DNA of 64,000 nucleotides from Sediminitomix flava. GTDB lineage: Bacteria > Bacteroidota > Bacteroidia > Cytophagales > Flammeovirgaceae. This document shows, one piece after another, positions 8,635 through 15,407 of this stretch (position 1 is its first letter; the number at the start of each line of letters is the position of its first letter). Both the position numbers and the translations under genes were made by a program. The stretch is from contig NZ_QGDO01000007.1 of the NCBI RefSeq assembly GCF_003149185.1, positions 62,001 to 126,000 on the forward strand. The letters are read 5' to 3'. The notes under the pieces were generated by a model. It was given only the letters and a program-made list of their open reading frames with translations. It made no database searches and was not told the origin of the DNA.

Positions 8635-9156
8635 ATGGAGCAAGTCATTTTAGTGAACGAAAAGGATGAACAAATAGGATTAATGGAAAAACTAGAAGCA
8701 CATGAGAAAGGAGTTCTCCATCGTGCTTTTTCCATTTTTATATTTAACCAAAAAAATCAGCTTTTACTTCAAAGAAGAGCATTAGAAAAATATCATTCTG
8801 GAGGCTTATGGACAAATACTTGTTGTAGTCATCCTAGAAATAATGAGTCAAATCTTGATGCTGCAATTAGAAGGCTAGATGAAGAAATGGGTTTCACAAC
8901 ACCATTGGAAGACTGTTTTAGCTTTATATACAAAAGTGATTTTGAAAATGGTTTAATTGAACATGAATTAGACCATGTGTTTGTAGGGTATTACGATAAA
9001 GAACCTGATATTAACCTAGAAGAGGTGTGTGAGTGGAAATGGCTTGAACCAGAAAAAATATTAGAAGAGATTAGAGAAAATCCTGAACAATTTACAACTT
9101 GGTTCAGAATATGTTTTGAAGATGTAATTCATCATTTGCAAAATAAAATTAGCTAA
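8635..9156 (+). CDS. idi: isopentenyl-diphosphate delta-isomerase, type I
   Basis: A 173-residue Nudix-fold isomerase interconverting IPP and DMAPP, supplying the C5 units for prenyl chain growth. The catalytic cysteine lies in WTNTCCSHPR, the Nudix-like box in RLDEEMGF, and the acidic pair in LIEHELDHVFVGYY. Length is normal. Its place inside the crt operon, one base after crtB, links precursor balance to carotenoid output. The same window holds ispG, showing that precursors come from the MEP pathway, where Idi is useful rather than essential. Confidence 0.95.
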   Translation: MEQVILVNEKDEQIGLMEKLEAHEKGVLHRAFSIFIFNQKNQLLLQRRALEKYHSGGLWTNTCCSHPRNNESNLDAAIRRLDEEMGFTTPLEDCFSFIYKSDFENGLIEHELDHVFVGYYDKEPDINLEEVCEWKWLEPEKILEEIRENPEQFTTWFRICFEDVIHHLQNKIS

Positions 9157-9170
9157 TAACTAAACTGATC

Positions 9171-9644
9171 ATGACAATATTTATTTACTTTTTATCCACT
9201 TTATTTACTTTTTGTTTAATGGAAGGCGTCGCGTGGTTTGCTCATAAATATGTCATGCACGGTTTTCTATGGGGTTTACACGAAGATCATCATAGAGTTC
9301 ACAATAACCTATTTGAAAAAAATGATCTATTTGCCTTAATCTTTGCAGTTCCTTCAGCTTTGCTATTCATTTTTGGTTCTCTAGAAGGTATTGATTTTCG
9401 TTTTTTTATGGGTTTAGGAATCCTTATTTATGGAATCTGTTACTTTCTAGTTCATGATGTTCTGATCCATAGACGGTTCAAGTGGTTTGATAAAACGACT
9501 AATCGTTATTTTAGAGCTATCAGAAAAGCTCATAAAGTACACCATAAACACCAACAAAAAGAGGATGGTGAATGCTTTGGGATGTTATTTGTCCCTCTTA
9601 AGTATTTCAAAGAGACGACTAAAAAAGAAGCGGTATGGAAATGA
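9171..9644 (+). CDS. crtZ: beta-carotene hydroxylase
   Basis: A 157-residue membrane di-iron hydroxylase that adds 3-OH groups to the beta-ionone rings of beta-carotene, giving zeaxanthin. The histidine clusters expected for the fatty-acid-hydroxylase superfamily are all visible: HKYVMHG, HEDHHRVHN, HDVLIHRRF and HKVHHKHQ. Hydrophobic segments flank these clusters (about residues 1-20, 50-70 and 75-95). The last 10 bases overlap the start of the lycopene cyclase gene, which indicates translational coupling. Confidence 0.93.
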   Translation: MTIFIYFLSTLFTFCLMEGVAWFAHKYVMHGFLWGLHEDHHRVHNNLFEKNDLFALIFAVPSALLFIFGSLEGIDFRFFMGLGILIYGICYFLVHDVLIHRRFKWFDKTTNRYFRAIRKAHKVHHKHQQKEDGECFGMLFVPLKYFKETTKKEAVWK

Positions 9645-10381
9645 TTCCAGAAACATATTACTACCTTTTGGTAGATTTTGGGGTTATCTTTTTTCCAATA
9701 CTATTGAGCTTTGGTCCCTATTATTTCTTTTATAAAAATTGGAAACAGGCATTTTGGGCGATTCTAATTCCTGCCATATTCTTTATAGTCTGGGATGAAG
9801 CTTTCACTCAGATGGGAGTGTGGGGATTTAACCCAAGATATTTAACTGGTATTTATGCAGGGCATTTACCATTAGAGGAAATTCTGTTTTTTATAATCAT
9901 ACCATATGCATGTGTATTTACCTATGGTTGTTACACTTATTGGGTTCCAAAAGATTATTTTAGAAAAATACAGAAGCACATCTCAAATTTGCTGATTATC
10001 GGATTAGTTATCAGTACTTTCTTATTTTGGGGTAAATGGTATACAAATGTGACTTTCATTTTACTCTCAATCACTATCTTTTACCTTGAGCATATCAGAA
10101 AAGTGACATTCTTAAGTAAATTCTATCCTGTATATATCTTAATATTGCCTTTTTTTCTCCTTTCGAACGGCGTATTAACAGGATCATTTCTAGATGAACC
10201 AATTGTTTGGTATAATCCTATGGAAATTATTGGTGTACGTATTTTTACAATACCAATGGAGGATAGCTTTTACGGGATGCTCTTACTGATGCTAAATATC
10301 TTTATTTTTGATTTGCTGGTAAAACGAAAGGAAGAAAAAGGGACATCAAGAGTAGAGACGGCTTTAAAGAAATCTATTTAG
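9635..10381 (+). CDS. lycopene beta-cyclase, fused heterodimer (CrtYcd) type
   Basis: A 248-residue integral membrane protein with about six or seven hydrophobic segments and two tandem halves, each carrying the key acidic motif of the CrtYc/CrtYd cyclases: PLEEILFFIIIPY in the first half and IPMEDSFYGMLLLML in the second. It would cyclise both ends of lycopene to give beta-carotene, the substrate of CrtZ. This is not the FAD-dependent CrtY/CrtL family. It overlaps crtZ by 10 bases and is followed 33 bases later by the DUF1353-like gene. No ketolase (crtW) is present, so zeaxanthin is the predicted end product of this cluster. Confidence 0.9.
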   Translation: MEMIPETYYYLLVDFGVIFFPILLSFGPYYFFYKNWKQAFWAILIPAIFFIVWDEAFTQMGVWGFNPRYLTGIYAGHLPLEEILFFIIIPYACVFTYGCYTYWVPKDYFRKIQKHISNLLIIGLVISTFLFWGKWYTNVTFILLSITIFYLEHIRKVTFLSKFYPVYILILPFFLLSNGVLTGSFLDEPIVWYNPMEIIGVRIFTIPMEDSFYGMLLLMLNIFIFDLLVKRKEEKGTSRVETALKKSI

Positions 10382-10414
10382 AATTTAATCTCAGAATCGA
10401 TTAGATATTTTTTT

Positions 10415-10837
10415 ATGAGTAATACATGTTATAGAAAGTTACAGAAGTACAAGTATCAACTTGTAAAGGATTTTACTTACGAGTCTACTATAAAAAATTA
10501 TAAGGTAGAAAATCATAAATTCATAGCTCTGAATGAAGATGGAGTGATAGGTATTAAGAAAGGCTATGCTTGGGATGGAGCTAGCGGTCCTACTATTGAC
10601 ACTGAGAATTCGATGAAAGCTTCATTAGTTCATGACGCATTTTATCAGCTATTCAGAGAGGGCTATTTACCGCAATCTGAGGTTAAAAGCACTGACCAAT
10701 TATTTAAAACCATGCTTCGGGATGCAGGAATGAGCAAGTTTCGATCATTTTACTGGTATTTAGGTTTGAGGCTAGCCAATGGCAAACATGCCAAAAGAGT
10801 TGATACCAATATTGATCATACTATTTGTATAGCGTAA
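10415..10837 (+). CDS. DUF1353-like protein (paralogue of the gene at 27378)
   Basis: A 140-residue cytosolic protein of unknown function. The core GYAWDGASGPTID, then KASLVHDAFYQLF, resembles DUF1353 proteins, found in phages and bacteria, with a conserved WDGAS loop and a His-Asp pair. No membrane segment or signal peptide. It sits 33 bases after the lycopene cyclase gene and before a strong terminator, so it may be the last gene of the carotenoid transcript. A second member of the family, with the same FAWDG and LFHDLVYR landmarks, is encoded at 27378-27875. Family assignment is by motif reading only. Confidence 0.6.
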   Translation: MSNTCYRKLQKYKYQLVKDFTYESTIKNYKVENHKFIALNEDGVIGIKKGYAWDGASGPTIDTENSMKASLVHDAFYQLFREGYLPQSEVKSTDQLFKTMLRDAGMSKFRSFYWYLGLRLANGKHAKRVDTNIDHTICIA

Positions 10838-10849
10838 AAAATATATTTG

Positions 10850-10882
10850 AATCTGTTTATGTACTATAAACAGATTTTTTTT
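10850..10882 (+). terminator. intrinsic terminator of the carotenoid operon
   Basis: A perfect 10-bp stem (AATCTGTTTA / TAAACAGATT) with a 7-base loop followed by a T-run, 12 bases past the stop of the DUF1353-like gene. Confidence 0.85.
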
Positions 10883-11182
10883 CATCTAAATCAAACCCCC
10901 TTAATTATTTGAGGGAGCATCCTATCTCTAGTTTGTTGAACTTACCGAAAATAACAAACTATTTATCGATTAGAAATCTCGATTGATAGAAACCCAAGAA
11001 CGACTTTTCAGTGCGTGTGGTTCTATTACTGAAAATCAAGAAGAGAGAAAATAACTACTAAATTTAAAAACCTAATTTGATATGATAACCTATATTACTA
11101 TTGTCGTATGACACCATTCTAATGACTGCTTTTATGTTAAAGCAATTCAAGTCAAAGTTCTTCTAGACCATCATTATTGAGT

Positions 11183-11308
11183 ATGTTCACTATCATGAAT
11201 ACTATCCAAAATGGGGTAATCCTACCAAACAGAAGAATTAAATCACAGTATAATAAAGCGTTTATCAAATTCAATGACAGGATACTATATATGATATTTC
11301 AAGAATAG
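11183..11308 (+). CDS. possible small protein of 41 residues
   Basis: An ATG-initiated frame of 41 codons ending 28 bases before a strong intrinsic terminator. The predicted peptide begins MFTIMNTIQNGVILPNRR and ends YMIFQE; it has no recognisable domain. The frame could be chance in a structured RNA gene. It is listed because a terminator needs a transcript and this is the longest ATG frame just before it. Confidence 0.15.
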   Translation: MFTIMNTIQNGVILPNRRIKSQYNKAFIKFNDRILYMIFQE

Positions 11309-11336
11309 TGAGAGATTTTACTTGTATGTTTTTCGA

Positions 11337-11369
11337 AAACGGCAAGCTGTTTCAGTTTGTCGTTTTTTT
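11337..11369 (+). terminator. intrinsic terminator without an assigned upstream gene
   Basis: A 13-bp stem (AAACGGCAAGCTG / CAGTTTGTCGTTT, two G-U pairs) with a 3-base loop and a run of seven T. The nearest upstream long gene already has its own terminator at 10850, so a separate transcript must end here. Confidence 0.8.
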
Positions 11370-11581
11370 ATGCTTTAAATAAAAAATCACCTTCTACCTC
11401 CCTTTTCTTGAGAGAAGAAAATACCATTTCAAAGACTTAATTGTAATCTGTGTCAGAGATATTTTTTGAAATATTTTTTAAGTCAAGCAACCCTAGCCGT
11501 TTTTGAGAATCTCTAATTGCATTGAGTAACATTACTCAATATTCAGTGTCAATAATTTTTTACAGATCACACAAACCAATT

Positions 11582-13978
11582 ATGAACAGATTCAATCAAA
11601 TCTTTTTACTAACCGTATTTTTTATTTTAGGAAATTCCTCTTTCAGTTTAGCAGAAGAAAAACCAGTAAAAGGAACAATTAAGGGTCAAATTCTAGATAA
11701 GGAGACCAAAGAAGTTGTTTCTTATGCTACTGTAAATCTTTTAAATGAAAATGAAAAATCTATTGGAGGGGCTCTGACAGATGATAATGGTGAGTTTCAT
11801 CTTAAAAATATTCCTCTCGGAGAATATACCTTAGTTATTCAATTTGTAGGCTATGAAACATTTAAGAAGAGTGTATTGCTAACAAAAGAATCAAAGAGTG
11901 TAGACCTTTCAATTTCCATTGAGGAAAATGTATCAGAGCTAGAAGAGGTTGTTGTTGAGGGAAAAAAAGCAATGATAGAGAATCGGATTGATAAGAAAAT
12001 TGTCAATGTGAGTGAGGCTATGATTGCTGAAGGTAATTTGGCAACCGAAGTATTGAATACTATTCCGGAAGTAAATGTGGATGCAAATGGGCAGATTAGC
12101 CTTAGAGGAGAGTCAAATGTGAGAGTGTTGATTGACGGTAAACCCTCTCAAATTGATCCATCACAAATATTACAATCGATGCCAGCAGATGCTATTGATA
12201 AAATTGAAGTGATAACTAATCCTTCTGCTAAGTATGATCCTGAAGGACTGTCGGGGATAATTAATGTAATTACGAAGAAAGATAGAATGCAAGGATTAAA
12301 CGGAAGTATTTCAGCTAACCTTGGTTCAAGGGACAAATATAGTGGAGGTATAAATCTGAATTATCGATATAAGAAGTTTAATACCTTTTTACAGTCTTAT
12401 CAATCAGATAATAGATATATAAGTGAAAGAACATTAGAACGTACTTATACTTCTATTGACCAAGCTAATTTTTCTCAGAAAGAAAATGGTCTTTCTAAAA
12501 ATGGTTACGGAAATTTAAAAGTAGGTTTCGATTACTTTATTGATTCATTAAACACTTTGACATTCTCTGTACAACGATGGCAATGGAGAGGTGATGACAC
12601 CAATATTTATAGAAATATAGATCATTCTACTGGTGAAGAATCCTTTTACAAAGGGCTTTTTTATAACAGGTCAGGAGGAGATGAGGCTAACTTAAACTAC
12701 AGAAGAGAGTTAGAAAAGGGCAGTCTAGAAATGGATGCATTTATTGAAAAAGGTTCAGCTGATTTTAATCCTAGTAATTTCTTTAAAAGTGGTGAGCTAA
12801 TGGATTATGAACCACTTACTGAAATTGTAAATAATGCCAATTGGTATTTTGGTAGTTTTGCTATTGATTATGAAACGGCCTTAACCGAGAAATCTAAATT
12901 AGAATTGGGGTACAAAGGGCAAATCATTGATGCTGAGGTTCAAATAGAAGATGATAAAGAAAGTTTTGAACGCCCAGATTTATATGAATATCCATACCTT
13001 GAGAATATACATGCAGTTTATGGAAACTATATGAATCAGTTGACTGAGAAGTTTACTGTAAAAGCAGGTCTTAGAGTTGAAAATGCATCAATTGATGGAG
13101 GTATTTATGGAACTGTAAATGAAGTCAGTGTAGATACTACTTTCAATATAAATTATACGAGCCTTTTCCCAACCTTACATTTCCAATATAAGTTGAGTGA
13201 AGAAAGTCAATTTGGATTGAGTTACAGCCGTAGGATTCAAAGACCAGATGTCATGCAGTTATTACCTGTAGAAAACTCAAATAACCCTCAGAGTGTGCAG
13301 GTAGGAAATCCCGGTTTACAGCCATCCTTTACCAATTCTATGGAATTGCAGTTTGGTAAAACTAAAGAAAAATTCAGTCTGAATTCTAGTTTGTACATAC
13401 GTCATAGTACGGATATTATTAGAGGAGTTACTTCTTTTGATGAAGAGAATAATAGAACAGTGATGACCTATGCCAACTTAGGAGAATCCTTGACAGGTGG
13501 ACTTTCATTGTCTGGGCAAATATCTATAACTGATTGGTTTAATGTTAGTCCGAGTATGGATATTTATTATTTAGATATTACTGATGAAAATTCAAATTTC
13601 ACGATTCCTGAAGATGCTAAGCCTTTAAACTTTTCTGCAAAGCTAAACACAGAAATTCAATTACCTTGGGATATTCAATTTCAAGCAATGGGAAGATACT
13701 CAGGAGAGAGGTATGATGCACAGAGTATAAATCAACCGAATTATAATTTAGATTTGGCCGTTCGTAAAAAAGTGCTGAAAGGGGCTGGGAATGTAAGTCT
13801 TAAAGTAAATAATCTGATTTACAGCGGTTACCCGAGTACAGTATATGGAGATGGATTTACTGAAAATGTTCACTATTATGGCGAAAATCCGATCTTCAGA
13901 GCATCCTTTACTTATTCATTTGGAGGGAAGTTTCAAGGACGTCAAAAGAGAAAGTTAGAAGGTAGTGGAGGTTTATAA
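11582..13978 (+). CDS. TonB-dependent receptor, outer membrane beta-barrel (OMP_b-brl_3) type
   Basis: An outer membrane active transporter. The ATG at 11582 gives a clean signal peptide (MNRFNQIFLLTVFFILGN to SLA); a longer reading from 11522 adds 20 unlikely residues. After it come a CarboxypepD_reg-like domain (about residues 32-115: GQILDKETKEVVSYATVNL, LVIQFVGYE), a plug domain (about 125-230, with NTIPEVNVDANGQISLRG and VRVLIDGKPSQI) and a large beta-barrel with the ISYSRRIQRP-like segment LSYSRRIQRPDVMQLLP typical of this subfamily. No SusD partner, so it is not a classical polysaccharide SusCD system; the substrate is unknown. A bidirectional terminator follows. Confidence 0.9.
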   Translation: MNRFNQIFLLTVFFILGNSSFSLAEEKPVKGTIKGQILDKETKEVVSYATVNLLNENEKSIGGALTDDNGEFHLKNIPLGEYTLVIQFVGYETFKKSVLLTKESKSVDLSISIEENVSELEEVVVEGKKAMIENRIDKKIVNVSEAMIAEGNLATEVLNTIPEVNVDANGQISLRGESNVRVLIDGKPSQIDPSQILQSMPADAIDKIEVITNPSAKYDPEGLSGIINVITKKDRMQGLNGSISANLGSRDKYSGGINLNYRYKKFNTFLQSYQSDNRYISERTLERTYTSIDQANFSQKENGLSKNGYGNLKVGFDYFIDSLNTLTFSVQRWQWRGDDTNIYRNIDHSTGEESFYKGLFYNRSGGDEANLNYRRELEKGSLEMDAFIEKGSADFNPSNFFKSGELMDYEPLTEIVNNANWYFGSFAIDYETALTEKSKLELGYKGQIIDAEVQIEDDKESFERPDLYEYPYLENIHAVYGNYMNQLTEKFTVKAGLRVENASIDGGIYGTVNEVSVDTTFNINYTSLFPTLHFQYKLSEESQFGLSYSRRIQRPDVMQLLPVENSNNPQSVQVGNPGLQPSFTNSMELQFGKTKEKFSLNSSLYIRHSTDIIRGVTSFDEENNRTVMTYANLGESLTGGLSLSGQISITDWFNVSPSMDIYYLDITDENSNFTIPEDAKPLNFSAKLNTEIQLPWDIQFQAMGRYSGERYDAQSINQPNYNLDLAVRKKVLKGAGNVSLKVNNLIYSGYPSTVYGDGFTENVHYYGENPIFRASFTYSFGGKFQGRQKRKLEGSGGL

Positions 13979-13996
13979 AACTATTTAAATGAATAA

Positions 13997-14030
13997 AAGC
14001 CCGAATCAATTAGTGTATTGATTCGGGCTT
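13997..14030. terminator. bidirectional intrinsic terminator
   Basis: A perfect 14-bp stem (AAGCCCGAATCAAT / ATTGATTCGGGCTT) with a 6-base loop between the convergent TonB receptor gene and the gene at 14040. Short A/T runs flank both sides. Confidence 0.85.
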
Positions 14031-14039
14031 ATTATTTGG

Positions 14040-14480
14040 TCATTTGTTGAAAATGAAAATTCTATCATCTAGTAAATCATTTTCTTTTTCTCTTTCAATC
14101 TTGTAATTATTTTCCAAGAGCCATTCTTCGGCCTCTTTATAATTTTTGCAGAGCTTTACATCTGCCAATCCTCTATTTGTTACAATCGTTTCAATAAAGT
14201 GATACGTCTCGTTGTATTCAGGAACATGATTCACCCATGCAATCTTTGGATATACAGGTACGTCTAATATTTCAAAAAATTTGACATGTTGAAAAGCATC
14301 TCTTAATGATAAATTATTCGCTGTTTTTGATTCTCCTAACACCTTAAATTTATTTACTTCACAACATGCTTCATGAACTTTAGTCCACAGTTCTAATGAA
14401 TTTTCAAAACTGTCTTCCCCAGATTGGAATGCATAGATATAATTCTCTCTGATTTCAACTTTGATATTTTCATTAAGCAT
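14040..14480 (-). CDS. hypothetical protein, possibly SpoIIAA/STAS-like
   Basis: A soluble 146-residue protein without signal peptide or membrane segment. I do not recognise it with certainty. Its pattern of an N-terminal strand pair (IKVEIRENYIYAFQSG), a long helix region (SLELWTKVHEACCEVNKFKVLGE) and a C-terminal helix with AEEWLLENN resembles small SpoIIAA/STAS-like proteins common in marine Bacteroidota. It ends 10 bases from the shared terminator with the TonB receptor gene and is transcribed alone. Confidence 0.65.
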   Translation of the reverse strand: MLNENIKVEIRENYIYAFQSGEDSFENSLELWTKVHEACCEVNKFKVLGESKTANNLSLRDAFQHVKFFEILDVPVYPKIAWVNHVPEYNETYHFIETIVTNRGLADVKLCKNYKEAEEWLLENNYKIEREKENDLLDDRIFIFNK

Positions 14481-14675
14481 ATACGAAGGATTTAATCACA
14501 CTTCCTTATCATGAAATAAAATAACCTATAAATCTTGGGAATGGATATATCACATTGAAAGTATTAACAGAATATCAAACTTGTTTAGAAGGGCTGAAGA
14601 AGAGTTAAAGAATAGTAGATAATAGATTCTGATTGAGAATGAAGTGCTTAGTTTTGGTTAGGTTTTTCACTAAAA

Positions 14676-14702
14676 AAGCATCAGATCATAAACCTGATGC
14701 TT
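14676..14702 (-). terminator. intrinsic terminator of the beta-barrel gene at 14752
   Basis: A 9-bp perfect stem (AAGCATCAG / CTGATGCTT) with a 9-base loop and, on the minus strand, a run of T. It lies 49 bases past the stop. Confidence 0.75.
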
Positions 14703-14751
14703 CCATAAATATTTTAGAGATACAAACTGTTTTGTTCGTGATCACTCTTGA

Positions 14752-15267
14752 TTAAAATGCATATCCGAGAGCTATACCCAAAATAGGGCCAGTAGCTGAA
14801 ATTGATGTACCTTCATCAAATGAAGATTCATCGAAGCTGTATGAACCATAGCCACCATAAAGGTCTAGAACAAAGCCACTGTCATAAATCCATTGATGAC
14901 CAAATACAGCACCAATTCGAGTAAATGCCACACTATTGTCAGATGAAGTTTCAGTCAGACTACCAACAGAAAGGACTGGAGAAAGGTACATTCCGGCAGG
15001 GGATGTACGGTTCTTAGAAAAGTGGAAACGGTATTCTATACCTACGCTTGTTCCTGTAATTCCAAGTGTACTCCAGTTTAAGTATTCCCCAGAAAGAAGT
15101 ACCGAGGATGCTGTTTCTCCAATCTGACGTTCATAAGTCAAATTGTAGACACTTAATAGAGCGCCTAGTGGATTTACCTTTACAAGATTTTTTGGTTGCT
15201 CATCTTGAGCATTGACAATACTAGTAGTTAATAATAGAGCGAAAAATAGTAGTAAAGCTTTTTTCAT
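14752..15267 (-). CDS. small outer membrane beta-barrel protein (DUF3575-like)
   Basis: A 171-residue exported protein: signal peptide MKKALLLFFALLLTTSIVNA, then KVNPLGALLSVYNLTYERQI, which is typical of DUF3575-type small barrels, and alternating hydrophobic strands ending in the aromatic terminus LGIALGYAF expected for outer membrane barrels. The function is unknown; such proteins are common in Bacteroidota envelopes. It is a single-gene unit with its own terminator. Confidence 0.75.
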   Translation of the reverse strand: MKKALLLFFALLLTTSIVNAQDEQPKNLVKVNPLGALLSVYNLTYERQIGETASSVLLSGEYLNWSTLGITGTSVGIEYRFHFSKNRTSPAGMYLSPVLSVGSLTETSSDNSVAFTRIGAVFGHQWIYDSGFVLDLYGGYGSYSFDESSFDEGTSISATGPILGIALGYAF

Positions 15268-15369
15268 AATGTAGATAAAAAATAATAAATGTTAATTTTT
15301 GGATGCTCTAATATATAGAATTATTTGAAAGTCAATCTATTTACAGATGAAAAATATTGGTCAAAAAAA

Positions 15370-15401
15370 GCAAAAGGGCAAAGATTACTTTGCCCTTTTG
15401 C
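15370..15401 (-). terminator. intrinsic terminator of hrpB
   Basis: A perfect 14-bp stem (GCAAAAGGGCAAAG / CTTTGCCCTTTTGC) with a 4-base loop, followed on the minus strand by TTTTTTTGA, 7 bases beyond the hrpB stop. Confidence 0.9.
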
Positions 15402-15407
15402 TAAATA

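Larger units (their letters stand above)
10925..11369 (+). ncRNA. candidate structured non-coding RNA locus
   Basis: A stretch without long reading frames contains several perfect hairpins in a row and ends in a strong terminator that belongs to no long gene. Stems seen: TAGTTTGTT (10929-10937) with AACAAACTA (10953-10961); ATCGA (10965-10969) with TCGAT (10979-10983); TTTTCAGT (11005-11012) with ACTGAAAA (11028-11035); TGCTTT (11127-11132) with AAAGCA (11139-11144). It lacks recognisable tmRNA, RNase P or SRP RNA motifs. The limits and the promoter are not defined. A short 41-codon frame inside it (11183-11308) is the competing explanation. Confidence 0.3.

Noticed and set aside
10925-11369. 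tmRNA, RNase P RNA, 6S or SRP RNA in the gap
   Set aside because: None of their conserved sequence elements is visible, so only an unnamed candidate RNA is reported.
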